Shown here in pieces: positions 1 to 5,959 of a stretch of DNA of 8,720 bases (position 1 is the first letter of the stretch; each line of letters opens with the position of its first letter). The stretch is from NCBI GenBank assembly GCA_005884255.1, contig VBDL01000267.1:1-8720 (forward strand). Direction: 5' to 3'. The position numbers and the translations under genes were made by a program. The DNA is from Betaproteobacteria bacterium. Lineage in GTDB: Bacteria > Pseudomonadota > Gammaproteobacteria > Burkholderiales > Burkholderiaceae_C. The notes beneath the pieces were generated by a model, which was given only the letters and a program-made list of their open reading frames with translations, did not search any database and was not told the DNA's origin.

Positions 1-601
1 TGACCGCAGCGCCCATCGCCGTGTACATCTCGATGCCCAGGCCCACGGTGCGGAACTTCAGGCCCTTGAAGTCGGCGGGGCTGGTGACCGGCTTCTTGTA
101 CCAGCCAAGCGGTTCGGTCGGCATCGGCCCGTACGGGAACGACACCACGTCCATGTTCAGGCTCTTGTAGATGTCGGCGAGCAGCTCCTTGCCGCCGCCG
201 TATTTGTGCCACGCCAACAGCATGTTGGCGTCCATGCCGTAGGCCGGGCCCGATCCCCACAGCGCGAGTGCCGGGTTCTTGCCGTACCAGTACACGAGCA
301 CGCCATGGCCTCCGTCGAGCGTGCCCTTGCTCACCGCATCGAGCAGATCGAAGGCCTTCACCACGGCGCCGGACGGCAACACATCGATCTTGAGTTCCCC
401 GCCGGCCATGTCGTTGACCTTCTTCGCGAAGTCCTGGGCGTACTCGTGGAAGATGTCCTTCGAGGGCCAAGTGCTCTGGAAGCGGAACGACGTCTGCGTC
501 TGCGCGGTCGACACCATCGGAAAGGCCATCGCGCCGGCGCCGAGGGCCCCGGCCGAAGCGCGCTTGAGGAAGCGGCGCCGTTGTGAAGCGGTCTTGGTCA
601 C
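1..601 (-). CDS. TRAP transporter substrate-binding protein, DctP family (partial, C-terminus off left edge)
   Basis: Periplasmic solute receptor of a tripartite ATP-independent (TRAP) transporter; it should capture an organic acid and pass it to the QM membrane permease. About 200 residues are visible out of a usual 330-370, so the C-terminal part lies beyond position 1. The N-terminus has a twin-arginine signal: QRRRFLK at residues 7-13 matches the S/T-R-R-x-F-L-K consensus, followed by an Ala/Gly-rich stretch and a likely cleavage site near STA-QT (about residue 33). The mature domain begins FRFQSTWP, and the family's near-invariant carboxylate-binding arginine is R184 in KGLKFRTVG. The text recalls the TakP-like (2-oxo acid) subgroup, but the ligand cannot be fixed from this fragment. 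The GTG start is chosen because AGGAG lies 6 bases upstream and the Tat motif follows directly. The permease genes would be expected further left, outside the window. Confidence 0.93.
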   Translation of the reverse strand, partial: MTKTASQRRRFLKRASAGALGAGAMAFPMVSTAQTQTSFRFQSTWPSKDIFHEYAQDFAKKVNDMAGGELKIDVLPSGAVVKAFDLLDAVSKGTLDGGHGVLVYWYGKNPALALWGSGPAYGMDANMLLAWHKYGGGKELLADIYKSLNMDVVSFPYGPMPTEPLGWYKKPVTSPADFKGLKFRTVGLGIEMYTAMGAAV

Positions 602-607
602 GTGCGT

Positions 608-612
608 CTCCT
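608..612 (-). promoter_or_regulatory. Shine-Dalgarno site of the TRAP receptor gene
   Basis: The minus strand reads AGGAG here, 6 bases before the GTG at 601. This is one of only two strong ribosome-binding sites in the window, and it decides the non-ATG start of the TRAP receptor gene. Confidence 0.8.
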
Positions 613-673
613 GGGTTGATGGAACTGCAGTGAATGCCTCACGGGCCTTCTGGGTAAGCAGGCCGAAGGCTGC

Positions 674-688
674 AGTCATCGTATGACT
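674..688. promoter_or_regulatory. Perfect inverted repeat, candidate operator upstream of the TRAP receptor
   Basis: AGTCAT and ATGACT are perfect inverted arms separated by CGT. The symmetry extends outward as GCA/TGC if a one-base offset is allowed. The element lies about 75 bases upstream of the TRAP receptor start and just after the terminator of the preceding gene, where a promoter and its regulator site would be expected. The short arms with a 3-base centre resemble sites of dimeric HTH repressors such as GntR-family proteins. The assignment to a regulator is inference; no convincing -35/-10 pair could be fixed around it. Confidence 0.4.
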
Positions 689-710
689 TGCAAGCGCCGC
701 TTCTGCTGGC

Positions 711-754
711 AAAAACCCGCGCCCCGCCGGCAATGAGCGCGGCGGGGTGACGCG
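711..754 (-). terminator. Rho-independent terminator after the alpha/beta hydrolase gene
   Basis: Read on the minus strand, 12 bases past the hydrolase stop codon there is a GC-rich hairpin. The arms are CCCCGCCG (747-740) and CGGCGGGG (729-722) around a 10-base loop. CGCG/CGCG pairs extend the stem outside a 3-base bulge (754-751 with 721-718). Two G residues and a run of five T (715-711) follow. It separates the hydrolase transcript from the TRAP receptor gene, so the latter needs its own promoter in 602-710. Confidence 0.7.
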
Positions 755-766
755 TGTGTGCGAGTC

Positions 767-1741
767 TTAGAGCGCTTCGCGCAGGCCCGCGCCGCGCAGC
801 GCCGGCGTGGCCTGCTCGATCGGCTGCAGCAGCCGCGGCCAGATGCGCGGGCCCAGCTCGCGGCGGAAGGCGCCGAAGTGGCCGATGCGTGCGAGGCCGA
901 CGTCGGCCGGCTGCAGCGCGTGGCGCTGCACGGCGGCCAAGGCGAATTGCTCGGCCAACGCATCGACGCACGACGGCGGCCCATACGTCCAGTCATCGCC
1001 GACATGCCACAGATGCACCGGCGCGACGACGGCCGAGAAGGCACGGTGCGCCTGCATCGCCGGGTCGCTGAACGAGAAGCCGCGGCGCCGGCCCCAGCGC
1101 GCCCACTGCCGTGCCACTTCCGGCGGCAGCGGCTGCGCGCCGCCGCCCAGCGCCCATGCCGGCGCATGGCCGAAGAGCGCGACCACCGCGGGGATCAGGC
1201 CATAGAAGAAGGCCGCGGTGAGCCAGCGATCGGGGTTGGGCCATCGCCGCCATTCGCCGGACTGCGCGGCGATGCCGAGGATCGCATCGGCACGCTCGAC
1301 GCCGCGCGCGAAGCCGAGCGCATTGCCGCCGAACGAGTGGCCGACGAGCAGCAGCGGCAGCCCGTCGCGCTCGCGGCGTGCTTCGGCGGCGGCCAGCGCG
1401 GCACTCATGTCGAACACGGCCCAATCGGCCATCGATGCCACGTCGCGGCGCACGTCGCCTTGGCGCGATTGGCCGATGCCGCGGTAGTCGTAGCTCAGCA
1501 CCGCGTAGCCGCGCGCGGCCAGCCACTGCGCGAAGGCGCGGTAGAAGTGGCGCGGCACGCCGGTGGCCGAATGCACCACCGCGACAGCGCGCGCGGCGCC
1601 TTGCGGCGGCTCGAACCACGAGGCGGCGAGCGCGCGGCCGTCGTCGCAGACGAGCGTGGTGTCGTTGGGCAGCACGTCAGAGGTGGCAGCCGCGGCTCCG
1701 GCGCGAGCCGCCAAGCCCGGCGCGGTGGTGGAAGCAGTCAT
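767..1741 (-). CDS. Alpha/beta hydrolase (COG4757-like)
   Basis: Predicted soluble serine hydrolase of 324 residues. The alpha/beta-hydrolase plan is clear: an early strand and oxyanion region VAVVHSATGVPRHFY (residues 53-67), the YDYRGIGQS segment (85-92), the nucleophile elbow GHSFGG with S136, an acid candidate D249/D250 in HVGDD, and the catalytic histidine H288 in IGHFGAFR. A cap-like insertion rich in aromatic residues sits between about 160 and 235. This arrangement matches the poorly characterised COG4757 group; the substrate is unknown. The ATG at 1741 starts a conventional-looking N-terminus. A second in-frame ATG at 1771 would add ten residues, and neither has a good Shine-Dalgarno site. 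The gene is divergent from the LysR gene 70 bases away, which suggests that regulator may control it. Confidence 0.88.
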   Translation of the reverse strand: MTASTTAPGLAARAGAAAATSDVLPNDTTLVCDDGRALAASWFEPPQGAARAVAVVHSATGVPRHFYRAFAQWLAARGYAVLSYDYRGIGQSRQGDVRRDVASMADWAVFDMSAALAAAEARRERDGLPLLLVGHSFGGNALGFARGVERADAILGIAAQSGEWRRWPNPDRWLTAAFFYGLIPAVVALFGHAPAWALGGGAQPLPPEVARQWARWGRRRGFSFSDPAMQAHRAFSAVVAPVHLWHVGDDWTYGPPSCVDALAEQFALAAVQRHALQPADVGLARIGHFGAFRRELGPRIWPRLLQPIEQATPALRGAGLREAL

Positions 1742-1811
1742 GCGGCCAAGCTTAGAAAGTCGACGGCGCATTGACTAGACTGCGCTTGGTTGACTCATTG
1801 GTTCCAATCCG
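1742..1811. promoter_or_regulatory. Divergent promoter region between hydrolase and LysR genes
   Basis: This is the only intergenic space shared by two divergent genes in the window. It holds TTGGTT twice (1786-1791 and 1798-1803), 12 bases apart or about one helical turn, and the short palindrome ATTGG-TT-CCAAT (1797-1808). CCAAGC (1746-1751) and GCTTGG (1784-1789) form a wider inverted pair. TTGAC also recurs at 1771, 1790 and 1812. LysR regulators usually bind T-N11-A dyads in such regions; the short palindrome here does not have exactly that spacing. No clear -35/-10 pair stands out on either strand. Confidence 0.5.
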
Positions 1812-2768
1812 TTGACAAAAGACCGCCGCCCTGCCCGCTTGCCGCCGCCCTCGCTGGCGCGCGCCAGCACCCGCGCGCTCGACGCCAATGCGCTGGAGTT
1901 GCTGGCGCGCGTGATCGCCGCCGGCAGCTTCGCGCAGGCGGCGCGCGAGCTGCACCTGACGCGCGCGGCCATCAGCCGCCGTGTCGCGCAGATCGAGGCC
2001 GATCTCGGCCAGCCGCTGTTCGCGCGCACGACGCGCGCGCTCGGACTCACCGAAGCGGGCCGCCGCCTGGCGACGCGGGCGCGCGCGGTGCTCGATGCGG
2101 CCGAGCAGGCCCGTCGCGCGCTGCGCGGCAGCAGCACGGGCCTCTCGGGCACCTTGCGCGTCACCGCGGTGCCGAGCTTCGGCGGCGCGGTGCTCGGCCC
2201 CTTGCTCGCGCACTTCCAGGCCGAGCACCCGGCGCTGCGCCTGGAGCTGATGCTGACGCATCGCCGCGTCGACCTGCTGCGCGAGGACGTGGACGTGGCC
2301 TTCCGCGTGACGCGCCGCGTGCCGCAGGACTGGGTGGCGCAGCCGGTGCTGCGCTTCACGGTGAACGCTTATGCACGGCCGCGCCAGGGCATTCCGCTGG
2401 CCTCGCCGTCCGCGCTGGAAGACTCGTCCGTGCTGCTGTTCGGCGGGCCGGCGGAAAGCCTGACGATGCGCTGGCAACACTCGCAGCACGGCGAGGTCGA
2501 CGTCGACATCCACCCGACCTGCTGCGCCGACGACTTCGCCACCTTGCTCGCGATGGCGCGCGACGGCGACGGCATCGTCTTCGCGCCGGACTACTGCATG
2601 CGCGACGAGCTCGCGCGCCGCGGCCTCGTCGATGCGCTGCCCGGCTGGCAGTTCACGGCCGGCGAAGGCGACACCGTGCAAGCTTTGACGCTGCCCGCGC
2701 CGCAGACGCCAGAGAGCGCGCGTGCGCTGGTGCGCTTCGTGCGCGATGCTCTCAGCGAAGGTGGGTAA
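1812..2768 (+). CDS. LysR-family transcriptional regulator
   Basis: DNA-binding regulator of 318 residues, normal for the family. The winged HTH covers about residues 23-82: LDANALELLARVIAAGSF, then AARELHLTRAAISRRVAQIE, then LGQPLFARTTRALGLTEAG, the standard LysR order. A linker helix leads to a type 2 periplasmic-binding-protein effector domain (about 112-310), beginning GTLRVTAVPSFGG and including LREDVDVAFRV and a DGDGIVFAPDY segment. The effector is unknown. The TTG start is the best available, because an in-frame stop lies at 1791 and no ATG or GTG occurs before the HTH, but it lacks a Shine-Dalgarno site. The true start is therefore uncertain by up to about 10 residues. The divergent hydrolase is the likeliest target. 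Its last 17 bases overlap the 3' end of ubiC on the other strand. Confidence 0.93.
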   Translation: MTKDRRPARLPPPSLARASTRALDANALELLARVIAAGSFAQAARELHLTRAAISRRVAQIEADLGQPLFARTTRALGLTEAGRRLATRARAVLDAAEQARRALRGSSTGLSGTLRVTAVPSFGGAVLGPLLAHFQAEHPALRLELMLTHRRVDLLREDVDVAFRVTRRVPQDWVAQPVLRFTVNAYARPRQGIPLASPSALEDSSVLLFGGPAESLTMRWQHSQHGEVDVDIHPTCCADDFATLLAMARDGDGIVFAPDYCMRDELARRGLVDALPGWQFTAGEGDTVQALTLPAPQTPESARALVRFVRDALSEGG

Positions 2769-3255
2769 TCGGTGGCGCGAAGCACTCCATCACCGACAGC
2801 GGCACGCCGCGCAACGTGAACACCGAGCGCCGTGCCCACACGCTGCGCGCGGCCCACTCGCTGCCCGTCGCTTTGTGCCACGCCTGACGCGCCCAGCGCG
2901 CCTCACGGCTGGCCGGCGCGAAGCGCGCGAACTCGAGCGCCGAGCGCTGCGCGCCGCGCGTACCGAACAGCAGGTCGGCCCGCGTCGCGCGCGCGGCGAC
3001 CAGCGAGCGCGCGAGCACCAGCGGCTCGCCGTCGCAGCACAGCAGCACCTCGCGGCCGAGCGCGGCATCGCGCAGTGCAAGCGCGTCGCGCTCATGCGGC
3101 CACGGCCGCGTCTTCGCCTGCCGCAGCAGTTGCACCTCGAAGCGCTCGCAGCGCGCGGCCAGCCGCGCGCTGAGCGAGCCCGGTGCCTGCAGCCAGCGGC
3201 GCAGCGCGCGATCGGGCACGCCACGCAGTGCGCCGAACACCTCTCGCTTGCGCAT
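2752..3255 (-). CDS. ubiC: Chorismate lyase (chorismate-pyruvate lyase) UbiC
   Basis: Cytosolic enzyme that splits chorismate into 4-hydroxybenzoate and pyruvate, the first committed step of ubiquinone synthesis. At 167 residues it matches E. coli UbiC (165). Recognisable blocks are WLQAPGSLSARL (21-32), the GREVLLCCDGEPLVLARSLV segment (67-86) with R68 at the place of the E. coli active-site Arg76, WARRSVF (140-146, usually WGRRS), and VMECFAPP with E157 at the place of E. coli Glu155. Its ATG shares one base with the TGA of the upstream acyl-CoA dehydrogenase gene (TGATG), so translation is probably coupled; a longer upstream extension would run through that gene and is not credible. It is the last gene of the operon, away from ubiA. 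The call rests on recalled motifs and carries modest divergence, such as WARRS. Confidence 0.88.
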   Translation of the reverse strand: MRKREVFGALRGVPDRALRRWLQAPGSLSARLAARCERFEVQLLRQAKTRPWPHERDALALRDAALGREVLLCCDGEPLVLARSLVAARATRADLLFGTRGAQRSALEFARFAPASREARWARQAWHKATGSEWAARSVWARRSVFTLRGVPLSVMECFAPPITHLR

Positions 3256-4385
3256 CAGGCCAGTGCGCGACCGATCAAGATCTTCTGCACGTCCGACGTG
3301 CCTTCGTAGATCTGCGTCACGCGCACGTCGCGGTAGATGCGCTCCACGGGGAAGTCGCTCACGTAGCCATAGCCGCCGTGGATCTGGATCGCCGCGGAGC
3401 ACACGCGCTCGGCCATCTCGCTGGCGTTGAGCTTGGCCATCGCGGCTTCCTTCAGGCACGGCAGGCCGGCGTCCTTCAGGCTCGCGGCATGCCAGATCAG
3501 CTGGCGCGCGGCCTCGATCTGCGTCGCCATCTCGGCGAGGCGGAACTGCACGGCCTGATGCTCGAAGATCGGCTGGCCGAAGGCGACGCGCTCCTTGCTG
3601 TACTTCAGCGCCGCGTCGAAGGCCGCGCGCGCCATGCCCACCGATTGCGACGCAATGCCGATGCGCCCGCCCTCGAGCCCCGACAGCGCGATCTTCAGGC
3701 CCTGGCCTTCATCGCCGAGCAGGTTGGCCGCCGGAATGCGGCAGTTCTCGAACAGGATCTGCGCGGTGTCGCTGGCGTGCTGGCCCATCTTCTCTTCCAG
3801 CCGCGCCACCGTGTAGCCCGGCGTCTTCGTCGGCACGATGAAGGCGCTGATGCCCTTCTTGCCAGCGGTCTTGTCGGTCACCGCCATCACGATGGCCACG
3901 TCACCGTTCTTGCCGCTGGTGATGAACTGCTTGACGCCGTTGAGCACGTAGTCGTCGCCGTCCTTCGTCGCGGTGGTCTTCAGCCCTGCCGCCTCGGACC
4001 CGACATGCGGCTCGGTGAGGCAGAAGGCGCCGAGCATCTCGCCGCGCGCCAGCGGCTTCAGCCACTGCTGCTTTTGCGCCTCGCTGGCCCAGCTCATCAG
4101 GATCGAGCACACCGGGCAGTTGTTGACGCTGACGATAGTCGACGTGGCGCCATCGCCGGCGGCAATCTCCTCGAGGATGATCGACAAGGCCAGGTAGTCC
4201 AGGCCCGCGCCGTCGTACTCGGCGGGCACCGCGACCCCGTAGCAGCCGAGCTCGGCCAGGCCGCGCAACTCGTCCTTCGGGAAATGCGCCGTCTTGTCCC
4301 ACGCCGCGGCCTTCGGCGCGATGCGGTCCTGCACATAGGCGCGCACGGCGTCTTGCACGGCGCGATGGTCTTCGCTGAGGAGCAT
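3255..4385 (-). CDS. Acyl-CoA dehydrogenase (short-chain type)
   Basis: FAD enzyme that oxidises an acyl-CoA to the trans-2-enoyl-CoA and passes electrons to ETF and then ubiquinone. The 376 residues are typical of soluble short-chain ACADs. The first family signature is AFCLTEPHVGSEAAG (120-134), with GSE in place of the common GSD. The FAD/substrate region FITSGKNGDVAIVMAVTD and the RVAFGQPIFEHQAVQF segment (266-281) follow. The second signature is QIHGGYGY then ERIYRDVR, ending in IYEGTSDVQ, where E361 is at the position of the catalytic base of short- and medium-chain enzymes. MLLSEDHRAVQ is the standard N-terminus, so the ATG at 4385 was chosen over one 19 codons upstream that would overlap the previous gene. 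Chain length or branching preference cannot be read with confidence. It follows the NTF2-like gene after 11 bases. Confidence 0.95.
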   Translation of the reverse strand: MLLSEDHRAVQDAVRAYVQDRIAPKAAAWDKTAHFPKDELRGLAELGCYGVAVPAEYDGAGLDYLALSIILEEIAAGDGATSTIVSVNNCPVCSILMSWASEAQKQQWLKPLARGEMLGAFCLTEPHVGSEAAGLKTTATKDGDDYVLNGVKQFITSGKNGDVAIVMAVTDKTAGKKGISAFIVPTKTPGYTVARLEEKMGQHASDTAQILFENCRIPAANLLGDEGQGLKIALSGLEGGRIGIASQSVGMARAAFDAALKYSKERVAFGQPIFEHQAVQFRLAEMATQIEAARQLIWHAASLKDAGLPCLKEAAMAKLNASEMAERVCSAAIQIHGGYGYVSDFPVERIYRDVRVTQIYEGTSDVQKILIGRALA

Positions 4386-4396
4386 GTCTCTTCTGT

Positions 4397-4762
4397 CTAC
4401 TTGGAACGGTCCGCCGCGCCGTAGCAGGCGGACATGCGGCAAATGCGCCCGTCGGCGTCGAACTCTTCGTTGTCGGCCACCAGCACGCCGGCCTGGTTGC
4501 GGTACAGCACGCTGATCGCGCGCACGCCCACGAGCACGTCGACCAGCTCGAACTGCAGCTTCGGGTTGGCAACACCGAGTGCAAAGAACTCGCGCACCGC
4601 CGCCTTGCCCTTGAGCACGCCGTCGCCACCGAAAGCGCGCGCCGCCAGCGGCGAGCGCAGCTCGATGTCGTCGGCGTAGAAGGCCATCACCGCGTCCAGA
4701 TCGTGCGCGTTGAAGGCCTCGACCCAGGCCTGCGCGTGCTCGCGGGCGTGCGCGATGTCCAT
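4397..4762 (-). CDS. NTF2/SnoaL-like small protein
   Basis: A 121-residue protein with the NTF2-like cone fold pattern: an N-terminal helix AQAWVEAFNAHDLDAVMAFYADDIELRSP, the GKAAVREFF helix (52-60), and C-terminal strands LQFELVDVLVG, AISVLYRNQAG and EEFDADGRICRMSACYG. This layout matches SnoaL-like and ketosteroid-isomerase-like proteins, which may be enzymes (isomerases, cyclases, hydrolases) or simple binding proteins. No function can be assigned from sequence alone. The ATG at 4762 was chosen because it lies 4 bases after the thiolase stop and gives a normal-length domain; the longer reading would overlap the thiolase gene deeply. GAGG lies only 2 bases before the ATG, so translation is probably coupled. 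Its place between thiolase and acyl-CoA dehydrogenase hints at a role in handling an acyl-CoA. Confidence 0.85.
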   Translation of the reverse strand: MDIAHAREHAQAWVEAFNAHDLDAVMAFYADDIELRSPLAARAFGGDGVLKGKAAVREFFALGVANPKLQFELVDVLVGVRAISVLYRNQAGVLVADNEEFDADGRICRMSACYGAADRSK

Positions 4763-4766
4763 CGCC

Positions 4767-5945
4767 TCAGACCAGTTCGACGGCCATCGCGGTGGCTTCG
4801 CCGCCGCCGATGCACAGCGCCGCGACGCCGCGCTTGCCGCCCAGCTTGCGCAGCGCGCCGAGCAGGGTGACGACGATGCGCGCACCGGAGGCGCCGATCG
4901 GGTGGCCGAGTGCACAGGCACCGCCGTGCACGTTGACGATCTCGTGCGGCAGCTTGTATTCAGCCATCGCGGCCATCGTCACCGCGGCGAAAGCTTCGTT
5001 CACTTCCCACAGGTTGACGCTCTTGGCGTCCCAGCCGCTTTTCTTCAGCACCTTGTCGATGGCGCCCACCGGCGCGGTGGTGAACCAGTCGGGCGCCTGC
5101 GCGTGCACCGAGTGCGCGACGATGCGCGCGATCGGCTTGACGCCCATCTTCGCGGCGGTGCTCTCGCGCATCAGCACCAGCGCGGCTGCGCCGTCGGAGA
5201 TGCTCGACGAGGTGGCGGCGGTGATGGTGCCGTCCTTCTTGAACGCGGGCTTCAGGCCCGGGATCTTGTCGAGCTTGGCCTTGAAGGGCTGCTCATCGAA
5301 CTTGATCACCGTGTCGCCGCTCTTTCCGGCCAGGGTCACGGGTGCCATTTCCCATTCGAAGCTGCCGTCCTCGTTGGCCTTCTTGGAGCGCTGCGTCGAT
5401 GCGATGGCGAACTGGTCCTGCGCCTCGCGGCTGAACTGGTACTTGGCGACGCACTGCTCGGCGAACACGCCCATCGCCTTGCCGCGCTCGTAGGCGTCTT
5501 CCAGGCCATCGATCGCCATGTGGTCATACAGGCTGGCGGCGCCGTACTTGATGCCCTTGCGCGCGAACGTGAGGTGCGGCGCATTGGTCATGCTCTCCAT
5601 GCCGCCGGCCACCATCACGTTGGCCGAGCCCACGGCAAGCATGTCGTGCGCGAACATCATTGCGCGCATGCCGGAGCCGCACATCTTCGAAAGGGTCACG
5701 GCGCCCGCCGAATCGGGCAGGCCCGCGCGGCGCATCGCCTGGCGCGCTGGCGCCTGGCCTTGGCCCGCCATCAGGCAGTTGCCGAGCAGCACTTCGTCGA
5801 TGCTGTCGCCGGGCACGCCGGCGCGCTCGACCGCGGCCTTGATGGCCACGGCGCCGAGCTCCCACGCGGCGAGCGGCGACAGATCACCCAGCAGGCCGCC
5901 GATCGGCGTGCGGGCAGCGGAGACGATGACGATGGGGTCGGACAT
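4767..5945 (-). CDS. Acetyl-CoA C-acetyltransferase (thiolase)
   Basis: Cytosolic thiolase of 392 residues that cleaves a 3-ketoacyl-CoA with CoA, or joins two acetyl-CoA in reverse. All catalytic elements are present at the same numbers as in the Zoogloea ramigera biosynthetic thiolase: nucleophile C89 in LSKMCGSGM, N316 in VNEAFA, H348 in GHPIGASG, and C378 in CIGGGE. The pantetheine-loop histidine of that enzyme (H156 in its HMG motif) appears as alanine in GKAMGVFAE, and the TAATSSSISDGAAAL segment resembles degradative thiolases more than the TAGNASGLNDG form, so substrate preference may differ. A strong AAGGAG site lies 8 bases before the ATG. Next to an acyl-CoA dehydrogenase, a catabolic role (fatty acid or branched-chain amino acid breakdown) is likelier than polyhydroxybutyrate synthesis. 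No reductase or PHB synthase is present. Confidence 0.95.
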   Translation of the reverse strand: MSDPIVIVSAARTPIGGLLGDLSPLAAWELGAVAIKAAVERAGVPGDSIDEVLLGNCLMAGQGQAPARQAMRRAGLPDSAGAVTLSKMCGSGMRAMMFAHDMLAVGSANVMVAGGMESMTNAPHLTFARKGIKYGAASLYDHMAIDGLEDAYERGKAMGVFAEQCVAKYQFSREAQDQFAIASTQRSKKANEDGSFEWEMAPVTLAGKSGDTVIKFDEQPFKAKLDKIPGLKPAFKKDGTITAATSSSISDGAAALVLMRESTAAKMGVKPIARIVAHSVHAQAPDWFTTAPVGAIDKVLKKSGWDAKSVNLWEVNEAFAAVTMAAMAEYKLPHEIVNVHGGACALGHPIGASGARIVVTLLGALRKLGGKRGVAALCIGGGEATAMAVELV

Positions 5946-5953
5946 GGTGAGAG

Positions 5954-5959
5954 CTCCTT
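5954..5959 (-). promoter_or_regulatory. Shine-Dalgarno site of the thiolase gene
   Basis: The minus strand reads AAGGAG, 8 bases before the thiolase ATG. Its first two bases are the last two of the aceK TAA stop codon. It is the only strong ribosome-binding site inside the operon and suggests the thiolase is translated independently and at a higher rate than its neighbours. Confidence 0.8.

Noticed and set aside
758..1774. A 338-codon plus-strand frame opposite the alpha/beta hydrolase
   Set aside because: Arg-rich shadow frame; the minus-strand reading has a complete hydrolase triad.
1752..2681. A 309-codon minus-strand frame opposite the LysR gene
   Set aside because: It would place a gene across the divergent promoter and has no motif, while the plus strand shows a complete LysR protein.
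2769..2796. TCGGTG/CACCGA hairpin just after the LysR stop as a possible terminator
   Set aside because: The stem is only 6 bp with a 16-base loop, no T run follows on either strand, and it lies within the ubiC coding end.
3256..3459. N-terminal extension of ubiC to 235 residues
   Set aside because: The extension runs through the acyl-CoA dehydrogenase gene and is an Arg-rich shadow; the 167-residue form matches the UbiC family length.
3183..4424. A 413-codon plus-strand frame opposite the acyl-CoA dehydrogenase
   Set aside because: Shadow of a well-supported gene; composition is rich in R, H, L and A with no recognisable motif.
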